Origin: HRBIN24 sp035574155
Lineage (GTDB): Bacteria; Chloroflexota; Dehalococcoidia; SM23-28-2; HRBIN24
Assembly: GCA_035574155.1 (NCBI GenBank)
Contig: DATLZD010000052.1
Coordinates: 1 to 45,978 of the forward strand
Reading direction: 5' to 3'
Length of the DNA: 45,978 nucleotides
Positions within the stretch are counted from its first letter, which is position 1; every line of letters begins with the position of its first letter. Made by a program: the position numbers and the translations under genes. The notes under the pieces were generated by a model. It saw only the letters and a list, made by a program, of their open reading frames with translations, ran no database searches and was not told where the DNA came from. Shown here one piece after another: positions 8,590 to 15,831 of the stretch.

Positions 8590-8595
8590 TATAAT
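8590..8595 (+). promoter_or_regulatory. Consensus -10 element for zinc-ribbon membrane protein
   Basis: A perfect TATAAT stands 24 nt before the ATG at 8620, so transcription would begin near 8602 with a leader of about 18 nt that still carries an AGGGAAGG ribosome site. The -35 region is GC-rich and not recognisable. Confidence 0.5.
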
Positions 8596-8619
8596 TCGCC
8601 TAGTCCGTAGGGAAGGGTG

Positions 8620-9141
8620 ATGAATGCCACGACAGGAATAGTGCTCGGCGCCCTGGTGGGCGGCATCTGGCTCTTCCTGCTCTGGCTGGGGATCGTCATC
8701 TGGACATACAAGGACATCCGCGAGCGCAGCCGCGACCTCTTCGTCCAGGCCCTTTCGGTCTTCCTGGTGCTGATGTTCTTCCCAGGCCTGAACCTGCCGG
8801 GGCTCCTGCTCTACCTGCTCCTACGCCCCCGCGAGACGCTGGACGAGGCCTACGCCCGCTCCCTGGAGCAGGAGGCCCTGCTGCGGGAGGTGGGGGAGGG
8901 TGCCATCTGTCACCAGTGCCAGCAGCCCGCCGACAAGGACTTCCTCTTCTGCCCCTACTGTCAGGCCCGTTTGCGGGAGGCCTGCAGCCGCTGCCGACGG
9001 CCGGTCAGCCTGTTCTGGGTCCTCTGCCCCTACTGCGGTGCCCCCAGGGCAGCAGCGGCCGGACAGGCGGCGGAGCCGTCGCGCCTCGCCAGCGCCGAGA
9101 GGGCCTTCGCACCGGGTATGGAGAGGGCACCCGGCCCTTAG
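8620..9141 (+). CDS. Membrane-anchored double zinc-ribbon protein
   Basis: This is a 173-residue protein of unknown role. Residues ~5-30 and ~42-68 are hydrophobic and likely two transmembrane helices. The cytoplasmic tail carries two zinc ribbons: C-H-Q-C followed 14 residues later by C-P-Y-C, then C-S-R-C followed by C-P-Y-C. Such double zinc ribbons bind Zn structurally and often mediate protein or nucleic-acid contacts. The C-terminal ~30 residues are Ala-rich and probably disordered. The ATG at 8620 has AGGGA at 8609-8613; a GTG at 8617 is the alternative. It is a single-gene transcript that converges on the DRTGG gene with a one-base gap. The fold call is firm; the function is not known. 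Confidence 0.75.
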   Translation: MNATTGIVLGALVGGIWLFLLWLGIVIWTYKDIRERSRDLFVQALSVFLVLMFFPGLNLPGLLLYLLLRPRETLDEAYARSLEQEALLREVGEGAICHQCQQPADKDFLFCPYCQARLREACSRCRRPVSLFWVLCPYCGAPRAAAAGQAAEPSRLASAERAFAPGMERAPGP

Positions 9142-9142
9142 C

Positions 9143-10060
9143 TCAGGCAGAGGTCAGCAGCCGCTCCAGCGCGGGCCCCGACAGGGCGCGGCCCACCACC
9201 TCCGCCGCCCGTTCCGCCTTGGCCCTCCCCTGCAAGGGTACCTGGCCGATGAGGTCGTCCAGCCGCTGGGCCACCTCCACCGTGCCCATGGGGGTGAGCA
9301 ACATCGGCGTCATCTCCTCCTCGGCCCGCTGGAGCACGTAGGGCAACACCGGCACCGTGCCCGTGACGATGAGGCAGGGGACGCCGGCATTGAAGGCCCC
9401 CAACTGCAGGTCTGGCTTGTCGCTACGGACGATGACCGCTGTGGGGCGATGGCGGACGAAGTAGCCCTGTCCGGGGTCGGCCGATATGGGCGAGATGAAG
9501 ATGCGGTCCAGCACCATCTCCTCGCGACCCGAGGAGAAAAGGCAGTCTGCCCCCAGGGCCTCTGCCATCTGCCCCAGGGTGGGCGACGCCAGGAAGCGGT
9601 CCTCCTCCACCAGGGCCAACAAGGGCGACGCGCCCGCCGCCTCCGCCCGCACCCTCTCCAGACGACGACGGGGGACGCAGGTCACCACGACCCCCAGCAG
9701 GGCCTCGCCCAGAGCGCGGTGCTCGGGGCCCAGTCCCAGGTCGGGATAGCGGGCCACCGCCAGGGCACGGGCGCCCCATTCCTGCCAGCCGGAGGGCGCC
9801 GGGCCCGGGGGACACTCCACTATCAACGCCCCTCCGTCGGCGATGGCGGGGATCTCGGCGTCCGAAAGGGGGGTCTCGCGGCCGGATGGCGCTAGTCCCA
9901 AGCGGGCGAACAACCGGGCGTCCCGTTCCGCCCCTGCGTCCCCTCCCAGACGGGCCACGGCCACTCTGGCACCGGAGCGACGCAGGGCCTCCGCCAGCCC
10001 CAGCGTCACGGCCGTGCGGCCGGCGAGGGGTCGGTCGGACAGGACCAGTAGCGGCGTCAT
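9143..10060 (-). CDS. DRTGG-domain / phosphotransacetylase-associated P-loop-like protein
   Basis: This 305-residue protein resembles the N-terminal part of phosphate acetyltransferase: a BioD-like (AAA_26) domain (~1-190) followed by a DRTGG domain (~200-300). No catalytic Pta domain follows. The N-terminal P-loop is degenerate: the GxxxxGKT pattern reads S-D-R-P-L-A-G-R-T, with Lys replaced by Arg. The DRTGG core is visible as V-I-V-R-S-D-K-P-D-L-Q-L-G-A. The ATG at 10060 begins directly with the beta strand M-T-P-L-L-V-L-S; a longer in-frame reading to 10168 is unsupported. DRTGG domains are proposed sensory or regulatory modules. Nucleotide hydrolysis looks doubtful because of the Lys loss. 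Stand-alone function is unknown. Confidence 0.65.
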   Translation of the reverse strand: MTPLLVLSDRPLAGRTAVTLGLAEALRRSGARVAVARLGGDAGAERDARLFARLGLAPSGRETPLSDAEIPAIADGGALIVECPPGPAPSGWQEWGARALAVARYPDLGLGPEHRALGEALLGVVVTCVPRRRLERVRAEAAGASPLLALVEEDRFLASPTLGQMAEALGADCLFSSGREEMVLDRIFISPISADPGQGYFVRHRPTAVIVRSDKPDLQLGAFNAGVPCLIVTGTVPVLPYVLQRAEEEMTPMLLTPMGTVEVAQRLDDLIGQVPLQGRAKAERAAEVVGRALSGPALERLLTSA

Positions 10061-10136
10061 GGGCCTATGCTCCGTGAATTCTAGCACATGCCGCCCTATA
10101 AAACGAGGCCGTCCGCCCTTCTTGGTGGTGTGTAGC

Positions 10137-10159
10137 GGACAGCCCCTATCAGGCTGTCC
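10137..10159. repeat. GC-rich 8-bp inverted repeat (hairpin)
   Basis: GGACAGCC and GGCTGTCC form an 8-bp perfect stem around a 7-nt loop (CCTATCA). It lies in the 259-bp gap between the small zinc-ribbon gene and the DRTGG gene, both on the minus strand. No U-tract follows on either strand. It may act as a terminator for the xseA operon or as an operator. Nothing else is recognisable in this gap. Confidence 0.4.
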
Positions 10160-10319
10160 ATGCAGCACCTCCCGATGCCTGTCCGGTATGGTCTCGGTCG
10201 CAGGGCCCCGTCGACCTACTCACCGTTCTTTCGCGGGAGACCGGGCGCATGGATCACGAAGGCCCGAACAAAGGGGGACCAGCGCCGGGGGCACCAGACA
10301 GTCGGGCGAAAGGGGCCGC

Positions 10320-10685
10320 TCAGCGGTGCCGCAAGGTGCGACGGACGATGGTCGTTTCGCGGTAAGTGAACAGGGTGGCCTCTTCCCTCGTCGGCGTCGG
10401 GGCCGGCAGGCGGCCGCGGCCGTCGGCAGGCAACCTCCGCTCCCTCCTGGGGCCAGCGGCACGCGACAGGGCCAGGCGCAGGAGCTGCCTCAAGGCCCAT
10501 TGGCCAGCAACGCCCAGCAGCAGATAGGTCCCGCTGCGGACCAGGGCCGGCGCTACCGCCCGCAGCGGTGACAGCCCCCGCTCCGCTGGCCGCACGGGCA
10601 GACGCACCACCCGAAGGTACTGGCCACAGCGGTGACAGTAATTGTCTTCAGGGGTGCAAACGGCGCGACAATGGGGACAGAGCAT
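10320..10685 (-). CDS. Small zinc-ribbon protein with one hydrophobic segment
   Basis: This is a 121-residue protein starting with a zinc ribbon: C-P-H-C at residues 3-6 and C-H-R-C at 17-20. A moderately hydrophobic segment (about residues 46-70, S-G-T-Y-L-L-L-G-V-A-G) could be one membrane helix. The rest is Arg-rich. The ATG at 10685 has GGGAGGTGAG just upstream, only 4 nt after the formyltransferase stop, so it ends the xseA-xseB-PHP-formyltransferase operon. Function unknown. It is a real gene by ribosome site, spacing and zinc ribbon, although the C-terminal half has no recognisable domain. Confidence 0.6.
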   Translation of the reverse strand: MLCPHCRAVCTPEDNYCHRCGQYLRVVRLPVRPAERGLSPLRAVAPALVRSGTYLLLGVAGQWALRQLLRLALSRAAGPRRERRLPADGRGRLPAPTPTREEATLFTYRETTIVRRTLRHR

Positions 10686-10689
10686 AGGC

Positions 10690-11559
10690 TCACCTCCCGG
10701 CGCCAGCCGTCGGCGCCTCCCATGGCCACGGCTGGCCTGCCTCCCGACGGGCCACCGCCTCCTCCACCTCGGGCGTCAGGTCGAGCCCGAACATGGGGTT
10801 CCCCGAGGCATCGGTCACCCTTCCCCCCTCCACTCGCACACGCCCTTGGGCCACCGCCCTCAGCGCCTCCACCACCAGGGGCAACTCGCGGGCCACGCTG
10901 CGTCGACGTATCTCCATGAACAGGGGCAGCTCCTCGCCCGCCTCGGCACGCAGCTGGGGCACCGTCTTCCCTTCCACCTCCTGCCACAGGGGGTCCAGGA
11001 CCGGGCCCCGGAGGGAGTATAGGCAGTAAGCTACCGGCGGCCCCCTGTCCACCTCGGGCGTGGCCAGGTGGACCATGGCCCCCGACCGGTGGGCGCCTAC
11101 GGCGATGAGCTGCCAGACTACCTCCTGCCAGACCCCCACCGGCCCACCCGGCGGTGCCGGATGCAGGTTGAGCAGGGGATAGCGCGAGCAGAGGACATCG
11201 CTGGCCACCAGCATGTAGCCCGCCAGCATGGCCACATCGAAGGCGTAGGGCTCCAGCAGACGCACCACCTCTCGGTCGTAGTCCCGACGCCAGGCAGGGA
11301 GCGGCTCTCCCTGCCGCACCGGCGGGAGCCGGCGTTCCCGTCGAAAGCGCGTGTAAGACAGGCAGACGAGGGGGATGTCGTAGGACCGGACCAGGTCCAG
11401 GAACAGGTCGGTGTTGGGGTCTTCGCCCGGCTCGCGATTGCAGAAGACCACCTCAATGCGACCGTCGAGATAGCCGCTGGCCACAGCCGCCTGGGCCATC
11501 TGCAGCAGGCGACGCGACGTCTCGCCCCGGGCGGTGGTGAACCAGCCTATGCGCAGCAT
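10690..11559 (-). CDS. PurN-like formyltransferase family protein, atypical
   Basis: This 289-residue protein has the formyltransferase fold shared by PurN and Fmt, which transfer a formyl group from 10-formyl-tetrahydrofolate. The catalytic triad is intact: N131 and H133 in L-N-L-H-P and D171 in E-V-D-R-G-P. The N-terminal strand L-R-I-G-W-F-T-T is Rossmann-like. It is ~75 residues longer than PurN, with an Arg-rich insertion (about 70-95) and a C-terminal extension from about 225. The usual PurN motif around the phosphate-binding loop is changed, so glycinamide ribonucleotide may not be the substrate. It sits between a PHP phosphoesterase and a zinc-ribbon gene, not in a purine cluster. Substrate unknown. 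Confidence 0.7.
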   Translation of the reverse strand: MLRIGWFTTARGETSRRLLQMAQAAVASGYLDGRIEVVFCNREPGEDPNTDLFLDLVRSYDIPLVCLSYTRFRRERRLPPVRQGEPLPAWRRDYDREVVRLLEPYAFDVAMLAGYMLVASDVLCSRYPLLNLHPAPPGGPVGVWQEVVWQLIAVGAHRSGAMVHLATPEVDRGPPVAYCLYSLRGPVLDPLWQEVEGKTVPQLRAEAGEELPLFMEIRRRSVARELPLVVEALRAVAQGRVRVEGGRVTDASGNPMFGLDLTPEVEEAVARREAGQPWPWEAPTAGAGR

Positions 11560-11565
11560 GGGCCT

Positions 11566-12243
11566 CTAGGCCCTCACGGGCTGCCAGCCGAAGACGCGAC
11601 GGCGGACCGTGGCCCAGCGGCTGGCCAGATGGACCAGCGGACTGGCGGGGCGCTCCACCAGGCGGGCCTGCCTCAGTGCCTCCAGGAACCCCTCCGCCCC
11701 CTCGAAGGCCGGCAGCTCGGTATAGGCGCGCCCCACCTCGGCAGGCGAGTGGGCGTCGCTCACGGCCACCATGGGCAGGTCGTGGTCCCGGGCGAACTCC
11801 CGGGCGCGCTGGTTGTCCCCAGGCACCAGGGCACGGGCGTTGAAGGCCTCGATAATGTCCACGGCGGGCAGGATGCGTCGCAGCCCCTCCTCGCCGATGC
11901 CGTGGCGGAAGCGGTCAAAGGGGTGGGGCACCATTACCAGGCCCCCCTGGGCCTTGATGCGCTCCACCGTCTCCTGCAGCGACAGGCCCGCCGGCACCTC
12001 CTCCTTCAGGAACAGGCCGATCACCTCCCCCTCCCTCGTCCGCACCTCCTCGCCCACTATGACCTGGAAGGGGCACATGCGCTCCAGCAGCAGCGCCCCG
12101 GCGATGGTGTTGTGGTCGGTAACGGCCAGGCAGTTGATGTCCCGCTCCAGGCATGCCTTGACCAGCTTTCCGGGAGAAGTAAGGGCGTCGGGCGAATAGT
12201 AGGTGTGACAGTGCAGCTCGGCCCGCAAGACCCGACCGCTCAT
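11566..12243 (-). CDS. PHP-domain metal-dependent phosphoesterase
   Basis: This 225-residue protein is a PHP (polymerase and histidinol phosphatase) domain. Metal-binding motifs are in the expected order: H-C-H at residues 11-13, T-D-H-N at 42-45, a Glu in the V-G-E-E-V segment, V-P-H-P-F near 99, and S-D-A-H near the end. PHP phosphoesterases hydrolyse phosphate mono- or diesters with two or three metal ions; RNase AM and AMP phosphatase examples are known. The ATG at 12243 overlaps the xseB stop (TGATG), so it is translationally coupled to exonuclease VII. That position makes a role in nucleotide or oligonucleotide processing attractive, but this is inference. Confidence 0.85.
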   Translation of the reverse strand: MSGRVLRAELHCHTYYSPDALTSPGKLVKACLERDINCLAVTDHNTIAGALLLERMCPFQVIVGEEVRTREGEVIGLFLKEEVPAGLSLQETVERIKAQGGLVMVPHPFDRFRHGIGEEGLRRILPAVDIIEAFNARALVPGDNQRAREFARDHDLPMVAVSDAHSPAEVGRAYTELPAFEGAEGFLEALRQARLVERPASPLVHLASRWATVRRRVFGWQPVRA

Positions 12244-12515
12244 CAGCCCATCTCCATGTCGGCCTCGGTGCCGTCGTAGGCGGGGCGCGGCTCCCCCATC
12301 CCCTCACCAGTATACAGGCCCAGCTCGTCGCGGAGGCGGGTGATGCGCAGCTGGGCCTGCTCCAGCATCTGTCGGCAGCGGACGGCCAGCCGCATGCCTT
12401 CTTCGTAGAGGGCGATGGCCTCCTCCAGGCCCAGACCGCCCTGCTCCAGACGCTGGACCACCTGCTCCAGCCGCCCGTAAAGGGCCTCGAAGGACGCCTC
12501 CCCCTCAGAAGCCAT
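12243..12515 (-). CDS. xseB: Exodeoxyribonuclease VII small subunit
   Basis: XseB is the small helical subunit of exonuclease VII, which trims single-stranded DNA in both directions. At 90 residues it has the usual size. The core F-E-A-L-Y-G-R-L-E-Q-V-V-Q-R-L-E near residues 9-24, then L-E-E-A-I-A-L-Y-E-E-G-M-R-L, matches the family. Its ATG lies 11 bp inside the xseA 3' end, and its stop overlaps the PHP gene start, so the three are tightly coupled. The C-terminal ~30 residues (after L-R-D-E-L-G-L-Y) are unconserved. Confidence 0.93.
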   Translation of the reverse strand: MASEGEASFEALYGRLEQVVQRLEQGGLGLEEAIALYEEGMRLAVRCRQMLEQAQLRITRLRDELGLYTGEGMGEPRPAYDGTEADMEMG

Positions 12516-13692
12516 ACTGGCGACTCACCTCGGCCGGGAAATGGCCGTCGGCCACATAGATGTCCAGCAGGTCACCGTCCCGCACCTGCGTCGTGCTGGC
12601 GACCACGGGCCCACCCCGCTTGCGCACGATGGCGTAGCCTCGGGCCAGAGTAGCGCGGGGGTCCAGGGACGCGAGGCGCAGCCCCAGGCCCCGGAGCCTC
12701 TCCTCCAGGTGCCTGGCCTGCTGCTGGGCCAGCGCGAGGCAGCGCTGGCCCAACGCCAGGGCACGGGCTGCCAGGGACGAGATGTCGGGCAGGGAGCGCT
12801 CCAGGGAGAAGGTGGCCTGGGCCAGGGCGCGCCGACGTGCCTCGATGCACTCCTCCAGCTCAGCGTCCAAGGCGGACACGGCCCCCTGCACCCGCTGCAG
12901 CAGATGGGCACGATCGGGCACGGCCACCTCGGCTGCCGCCGAGGGGGTGGGCGCGCGCACGTCGGCCACCAGGTCGGCAATGGTGACGTCAGGTTCGTGG
13001 CCGACGCCGCTGACCACCGGCACCCGACTGGCGAAGATGGCCCGCGCTACCTGTTCCTCGTTGAAAGGCCACAGCTCCTCCAGGGAGCCGCCCCCTCTGG
13101 CCACAATGATGACGTCCACCCCCACCTCGTTGAGGCGGCGGATGGCCCAGGTCAGGCCGGACACGGCGTCGGGCCCCTGCACCGGCGTGGGGGCCAGGAC
13201 CACCTCGGCCAGGGGCCAGCGACGCCCTATGACCTGACAGATGTCGTGGAACACGTGACCGGCCGGCGAGGTGGCCACCCCGATGCGGCGCGGGAACGGT
13301 GGCAGGGGGCGCTTGCGCGATGGGTCGAACAGCCCCTCCGCCTCCAGCTTGGCCTTCAGCATCTCGAACTGGGCCTGCCACAGGCCCACGCCGGCGGGCT
13401 GGACGAAGTCCACATAGAACTGCAGGTCGCCCCGCACCTCCCAGAAGTCTACGCGGCCATGGGCCAGGACCTGCTGCCCGTTCTCCAGCCCCGCCGTGCG
13501 CCACTGGCCGCCGAACATGACGCAACGAACCTGGGCGTCCTCGTCCTTCAGGGTGAAATACAGGTGGCCGGCGTAGCCAGCCCGCAGGTTGGAGAGCTCC
13601 CCCTCCAGCCATAGGTCCTGCAGCAGCGGCTCACCGCGCAGCGTGCGACAAATGAGGCGTGCCAGCTCCGAGACCGAGTAGGCCTGGATCAC
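12505..13692 (-). CDS. xseA: Exodeoxyribonuclease VII large subunit
   Basis: XseA is the catalytic subunit of exonuclease VII. The N-terminal OB-fold (about residues 1-100, with W-L-E-G-E-L-S-N-L and H-L-Y-F-T-L-K-D) binds ssDNA. The catalytic domain shows I-G-V-A-T-S-P-A-G, V-A-R-G-G-G-S-L-E-E-L-W-P-F-N, and V-S-G-V-G-H-E-P-D-V-T-I-A-D followed by R-A-P-T-P-S-A-A-A-E. A coiled-coil region (about 260-330) and a C-terminal segment complete it. Length 395 is normal. The GTG at 13692 lacks a Shine-Dalgarno sequence; a -10-like TATACT ends only 7 nt upstream, so the transcript may be leaderless. It heads the operon to xseB, PHP, formyltransferase and zinc ribbon. Confidence 0.94.
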   Translation of the reverse strand: MIQAYSVSELARLICRTLRGEPLLQDLWLEGELSNLRAGYAGHLYFTLKDEDAQVRCVMFGGQWRTAGLENGQQVLAHGRVDFWEVRGDLQFYVDFVQPAGVGLWQAQFEMLKAKLEAEGLFDPSRKRPLPPFPRRIGVATSPAGHVFHDICQVIGRRWPLAEVVLAPTPVQGPDAVSGLTWAIRRLNEVGVDVIIVARGGGSLEELWPFNEEQVARAIFASRVPVVSGVGHEPDVTIADLVADVRAPTPSAAAEVAVPDRAHLLQRVQGAVSALDAELEECIEARRRALAQATFSLERSLPDISSLAARALALGQRCLALAQQQARHLEERLRGLGLRLASLDPRATLARGYAIVRKRGGPVVASTTQVRDGDLLDIYVADGHFPAEVSRQYGF

Positions 13693-13699
13693 GACTAGC

Positions 13700-13705
13700 A
13701 GTATA
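13700..13705 (-). promoter_or_regulatory. Candidate -10 abutting xseA start (leaderless)
   Basis: On the minus strand TATACT is followed by 7 nt and then the GTG start of xseA. There is no ribosome site in between. This geometry places the transcription start at or next to the start codon. No clear -35; the hairpin at 13719-13738 lies where it would be. Confidence 0.4.
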
Positions 13706-13718
13706 CACAGCCACCCCG

Positions 13719-13738
13719 CCGTCAGACAGGGCTGACGG
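13719..13738. repeat. 7-bp inverted repeat between marR and xseA
   Basis: CCGTCAG and CTGACGG form a 7-bp stem with a 6-nt loop. It lies downstream of the marR stop and across the -35 region of the xseA promoter on the minus strand. It could be a terminator without U-tract or an operator for xseA. Confidence 0.35.
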
Positions 13739-13810
13739 GGAGGGATAGCGGGGGCATGGGCCTCCCGCTAGGCGGAGTCGTGGCGGGGTACCGAGGGTGG
13801 CGCCCGGGGG

Positions 13811-14272
13811 TCAGCCGTGGCGTGCTGGACTGGCCGCCATCTGCGACTCGATGAGCGCCCACAGCCGTTCCAGGGCCTGGACCACCTGGGCCAGGTCCTG
13901 GTCCGAGAGCTGGGCCAACGCGGCCCGCAGTTGGGTCCTGCCCACGTCCTCCAGTCGCTGCACCGTATCGGCGCCCTTGGGAGTCAGGTAGTGGCACACC
14001 CGCCGGCGGTCGTCGCTGGCCATCTGCCTCTGCACGAGGCCATGACGCACCAGACGGTCTACCATGCGGGTGAGCACCGGCGGGCTCACGTCCAGCTCGT
14101 TAGCCAGGGCGGTAGCGGTGGCCCCTGGACTGCGCCGCAACAGGAAGAGCAGACGTATCTGGGTGATGGTGAGGCCCAGCTCCGACCACTCCTCCAGCCG
14201 GCCGGGGTCGGCCCAGGACATGAGCCGCGCCAACAGGGAAAGGGAATGGTCCAGCAACCTCTGTCTGTCCAT
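13811..14272 (-). CDS. MarR-family transcriptional regulator
   Basis: This is a 153-residue winged-helix dimeric repressor of the MarR family. The DNA-binding region spans about residues 30-100: I-T-Q-I-R-L-L-F-L-L, then A-T-A-L-A-N-E-L-D-V-S-P-P-V-L-T-R-M-V-D-R-L (recognition helix), then the wing D-D-R-R-R-V-C-H-Y-L-T. Flanking helices give the dimer interface. Such proteins often sense aromatic or phenolic ligands. Its target is unknown; nearby candidates are the crotonase/transporter divergent region (15601-15831) or itself. An ATG at 14272 follows AGGACAGGG. The 103-bp gap to hxlR holds no clear terminator. Confidence 0.9.
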   Translation of the reverse strand: MDRQRLLDHSLSLLARLMSWADPGRLEEWSELGLTITQIRLLFLLRRSPGATATALANELDVSPPVLTRMVDRLVRHGLVQRQMASDDRRRVCHYLTPKGADTVQRLEDVGRTQLRAALAQLSDQDLAQVVQALERLWALIESQMAASPARHG

Positions 14273-14375
14273 CGCCCTGTCCTCTTCGTCCTCAGACCGT
14301 CTTTACCTCTACAGCGAAGATTAGCGCCTGGCGAACCACCTGGCTAGTGGCCTGGCTGACGGGCCCTTCCCCCCA

Positions 14376-14723
14376 TCAGTGGCCGTCGGCGGCGGCCAGC
14401 CAGCGGTCGGCCCAGCGCTGAACGGCCTCCACCACCTGCTGCAGCTCGTAGCCCTTGGCTGTCAGGGCGTACTCGATGCGGACGGGGGTGCTGGGGATGA
14501 CGCGGCGCTCAACGATGCCCTCCCGCTCCAGCTCCTTGAGGCGCTGGGAGAGGACGCGATCGCTTATGTGCCCTGTGTACTCACGTATCTGCGAGAAGCG
14601 CCGCGGCCCCGCCAGCAAGGCCCTCACCACGATGGGTGTCCAAGGCTTGGCCAGGATGCGGACCGCCCGCTCGTATTTGGGGCAAAAGTTGAGTATCTCT
14701 ACCTGCACCTGTCCCTCTGTCAT
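14376..14723 (-). CDS. HxlR-family transcriptional regulator
   Basis: This is a 115-residue winged-helix regulator of the HxlR type. The N-terminal Cys (C14, in L-N-F-C-P-K-Y) is in the place used by redox- or aldehyde-sensing members. The core shows K-P-W-T-P-I-V-V-R-A-L-L, then R-F-S-Q-I-R-E-Y-T-G-H-I-S-D-R-V-L-S-Q-R-L-K-E-L (recognition helix), then the wing Y-A-L-T-A-K-G. The ATG at 14723 is 9 nt after a TACAAT -10-like box and has no Shine-Dalgarno sequence, so a nearly leaderless mRNA is likely. It lies just downstream of a crotonase gene and may regulate it. Confidence 0.9.
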   Translation of the reverse strand: MTEGQVQVEILNFCPKYERAVRILAKPWTPIVVRALLAGPRRFSQIREYTGHISDRVLSQRLKELEREGIVERRVIPSTPVRIEYALTAKGYELQQVVEAVQRWADRWLAAADGH

Positions 14724-14732
14724 CCCATATCC

Positions 14733-14738
14733 ATTGTA
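14733..14738 (-). promoter_or_regulatory. Candidate -10 abutting hxlR start (leaderless)
   Basis: On the minus strand TACAAT (5 of 6 to consensus) is followed by 9 nt and the ATG of the HxlR gene, leaving no room for a ribosome site. No -35 box is evident. Confidence 0.4.
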
Positions 14739-14769
14739 GCACCTGCCCCATGGGCGGGCGCTGCCGGCC

Positions 14770-15600
14770 TCAGGGACGACGGGACGAGCGCTCCTCCAGG
14801 AAGCGCCGCAGGAACTCGCGCCCCTCCTCGGTCATGCCCGACAGGGTCATATACATGGCCTCCAGCTCCAGGGCCCGCATCAGGTCGCCGGCGTCAGCCG
14901 CCCGCATCACCTCCTTCATGCGGGCATAGGCCCCTACCGGCCCCTGGGCCAGCCGACGGGCCAGCTCTAGCCCCCGCTCCATCAGCTCCTCGTGGGGGTA
15001 GACATGGTTCACCAGGCCGTAGCGCAGGGCGGTCTCGGCGTCCAGGATATCGGCGGTGAAGAACAGCTCACGGGCGCGGGCCGGCCCCACCAGTTGCCGC
15101 ACGAAGAAGGTGGTGCCGTAGTCCCCGCTGCGCCCGATGCGGGCGAAGGCGGTGGTGAAGACGGCCCGGTCCGAGGCCAGCCTAATGTCACAGGCGCAGG
15201 CCAGGCCCAGGCCCGCGCCGGCCACCGGTCCGTTGATGAGAGCCAAGGTGGGACGGGAGAACTGGTAGAGGCGCAACGGCACGGAGGCGTGCTGACGCCG
15301 CAGGGACCGAAAACGGCGCTCCCACACCTCTACCGACGGCACGGCGGCAGGGGATGCCGCCTCCTGCTCGCTGCGGCCACCCATGGCCCTCACGTCGCCG
15401 CCGGCACAGAACCCCCGCCCGGCACCGGTGATGACCAGGCAGCGGACGGCCCGGTCGCGCTCGGCCCGCTCCAGGGCGGCCGCCAGCCCGTCCACCATCT
15501 CCTGGCTGAGGGCATTGAGGGCCTCGGGGCGGTTGAGGGTAAGGACCAGGACACCGTCGTCCCTCAGCTCCTGCTTCAGGTGGGGACCGTACTCCTCCAT
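14770..15600 (-). CDS. Enoyl-CoA hydratase/isomerase family protein
   Basis: This 276-residue crotonase-fold protein acts on acyl-CoA thioesters through an oxyanion hole. Visible motifs are N-R-P-E-A-L-N-A-L, G-F-C-A-G-G-D-V (first oxyanion segment), and G-P-V-A-G-A-G-L-G-L-A (second). The stretch F-A-R-I-G-R-S-G-D-Y-G-T-T replaces the usual Glu-containing hydratase motif with an Asp, as in isomerase-type members such as PaaG, so isomerase or another activity is as likely as hydration. The ATG at 15600 has AGGAGGT about 6 nt upstream; earlier in-frame starts are rejected. It is divergent from the transporter operon at 15832 and has its own promoter at 15650-15678. Confidence 0.88.
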   Translation of the reverse strand: MEEYGPHLKQELRDDGVLVLTLNRPEALNALSQEMVDGLAAALERAERDRAVRCLVITGAGRGFCAGGDVRAMGGRSEQEAASPAAVPSVEVWERRFRSLRRQHASVPLRLYQFSRPTLALINGPVAGAGLGLACACDIRLASDRAVFTTAFARIGRSGDYGTTFFVRQLVGPARARELFFTADILDAETALRYGLVNHVYPHEELMERGLELARRLAQGPVGAYARMKEVMRAADAGDLMRALELEAMYMTLSGMTEEGREFLRRFLEERSSRRP

Positions 15601-15649
15601 GCTGACCTCCTGTCGTTGCATCCCCGCTGCAGGGGCCTTGGTCGGCGCC

Positions 15650-15678
15650 AACCTACCACCGGCAACAGGTGGTGTCAA
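15650..15678 (-). promoter_or_regulatory. Sigma-70 type promoter for the crotonase gene
   Basis: On the minus strand TTGACA (15678-15673), a 17-nt spacer and TAGGTT (15655-15650) form a plausible promoter about 50 nt before the ATG at 15600. The -35 is perfect; the -10 is weak. Confidence 0.5.
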
Positions 15679-15718
15679 GGAACGCCCCACGCCCTCCCCT
15701 TAGCGCAGCATAAAAATC

Positions 15719-15740
15719 ATCTTTTTCCGCGCGAAAAGAT
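15719..15740. promoter_or_regulatory. 22-bp imperfect palindrome just upstream of transporter promoter
   Basis: Arms ATCTTTT and AAAAGAT flank a GC core; 9 of 11 positions are symmetric. It ends one base before the TTGACA -35 at 15742 and sits between two divergent promoters. This is the layout of an operator, possibly for the MarR or HxlR regulator nearby (inference). Confidence 0.5.
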
Positions 15741-15741
15741 A

Positions 15742-15769
15742 TTGACAACCGCTGGTCGAGGCGTATACT
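15742..15769 (+). promoter_or_regulatory. Strong sigma-70 type promoter of transporter operon
   Basis: TTGACA at 15742-15747, a 16-nt spacer and TATACT at 15764-15769 give 11 of 12 consensus bases. The start codon of the binding protein follows about 60 nt downstream. Confidence 0.75.
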
Positions 15770-15831
15770 ACGGCTGACAATTGAACAGTAAGGTGTCTGT
15801 CCGGTAGGTGGCTGCACAAGGAGGGAGAGCC

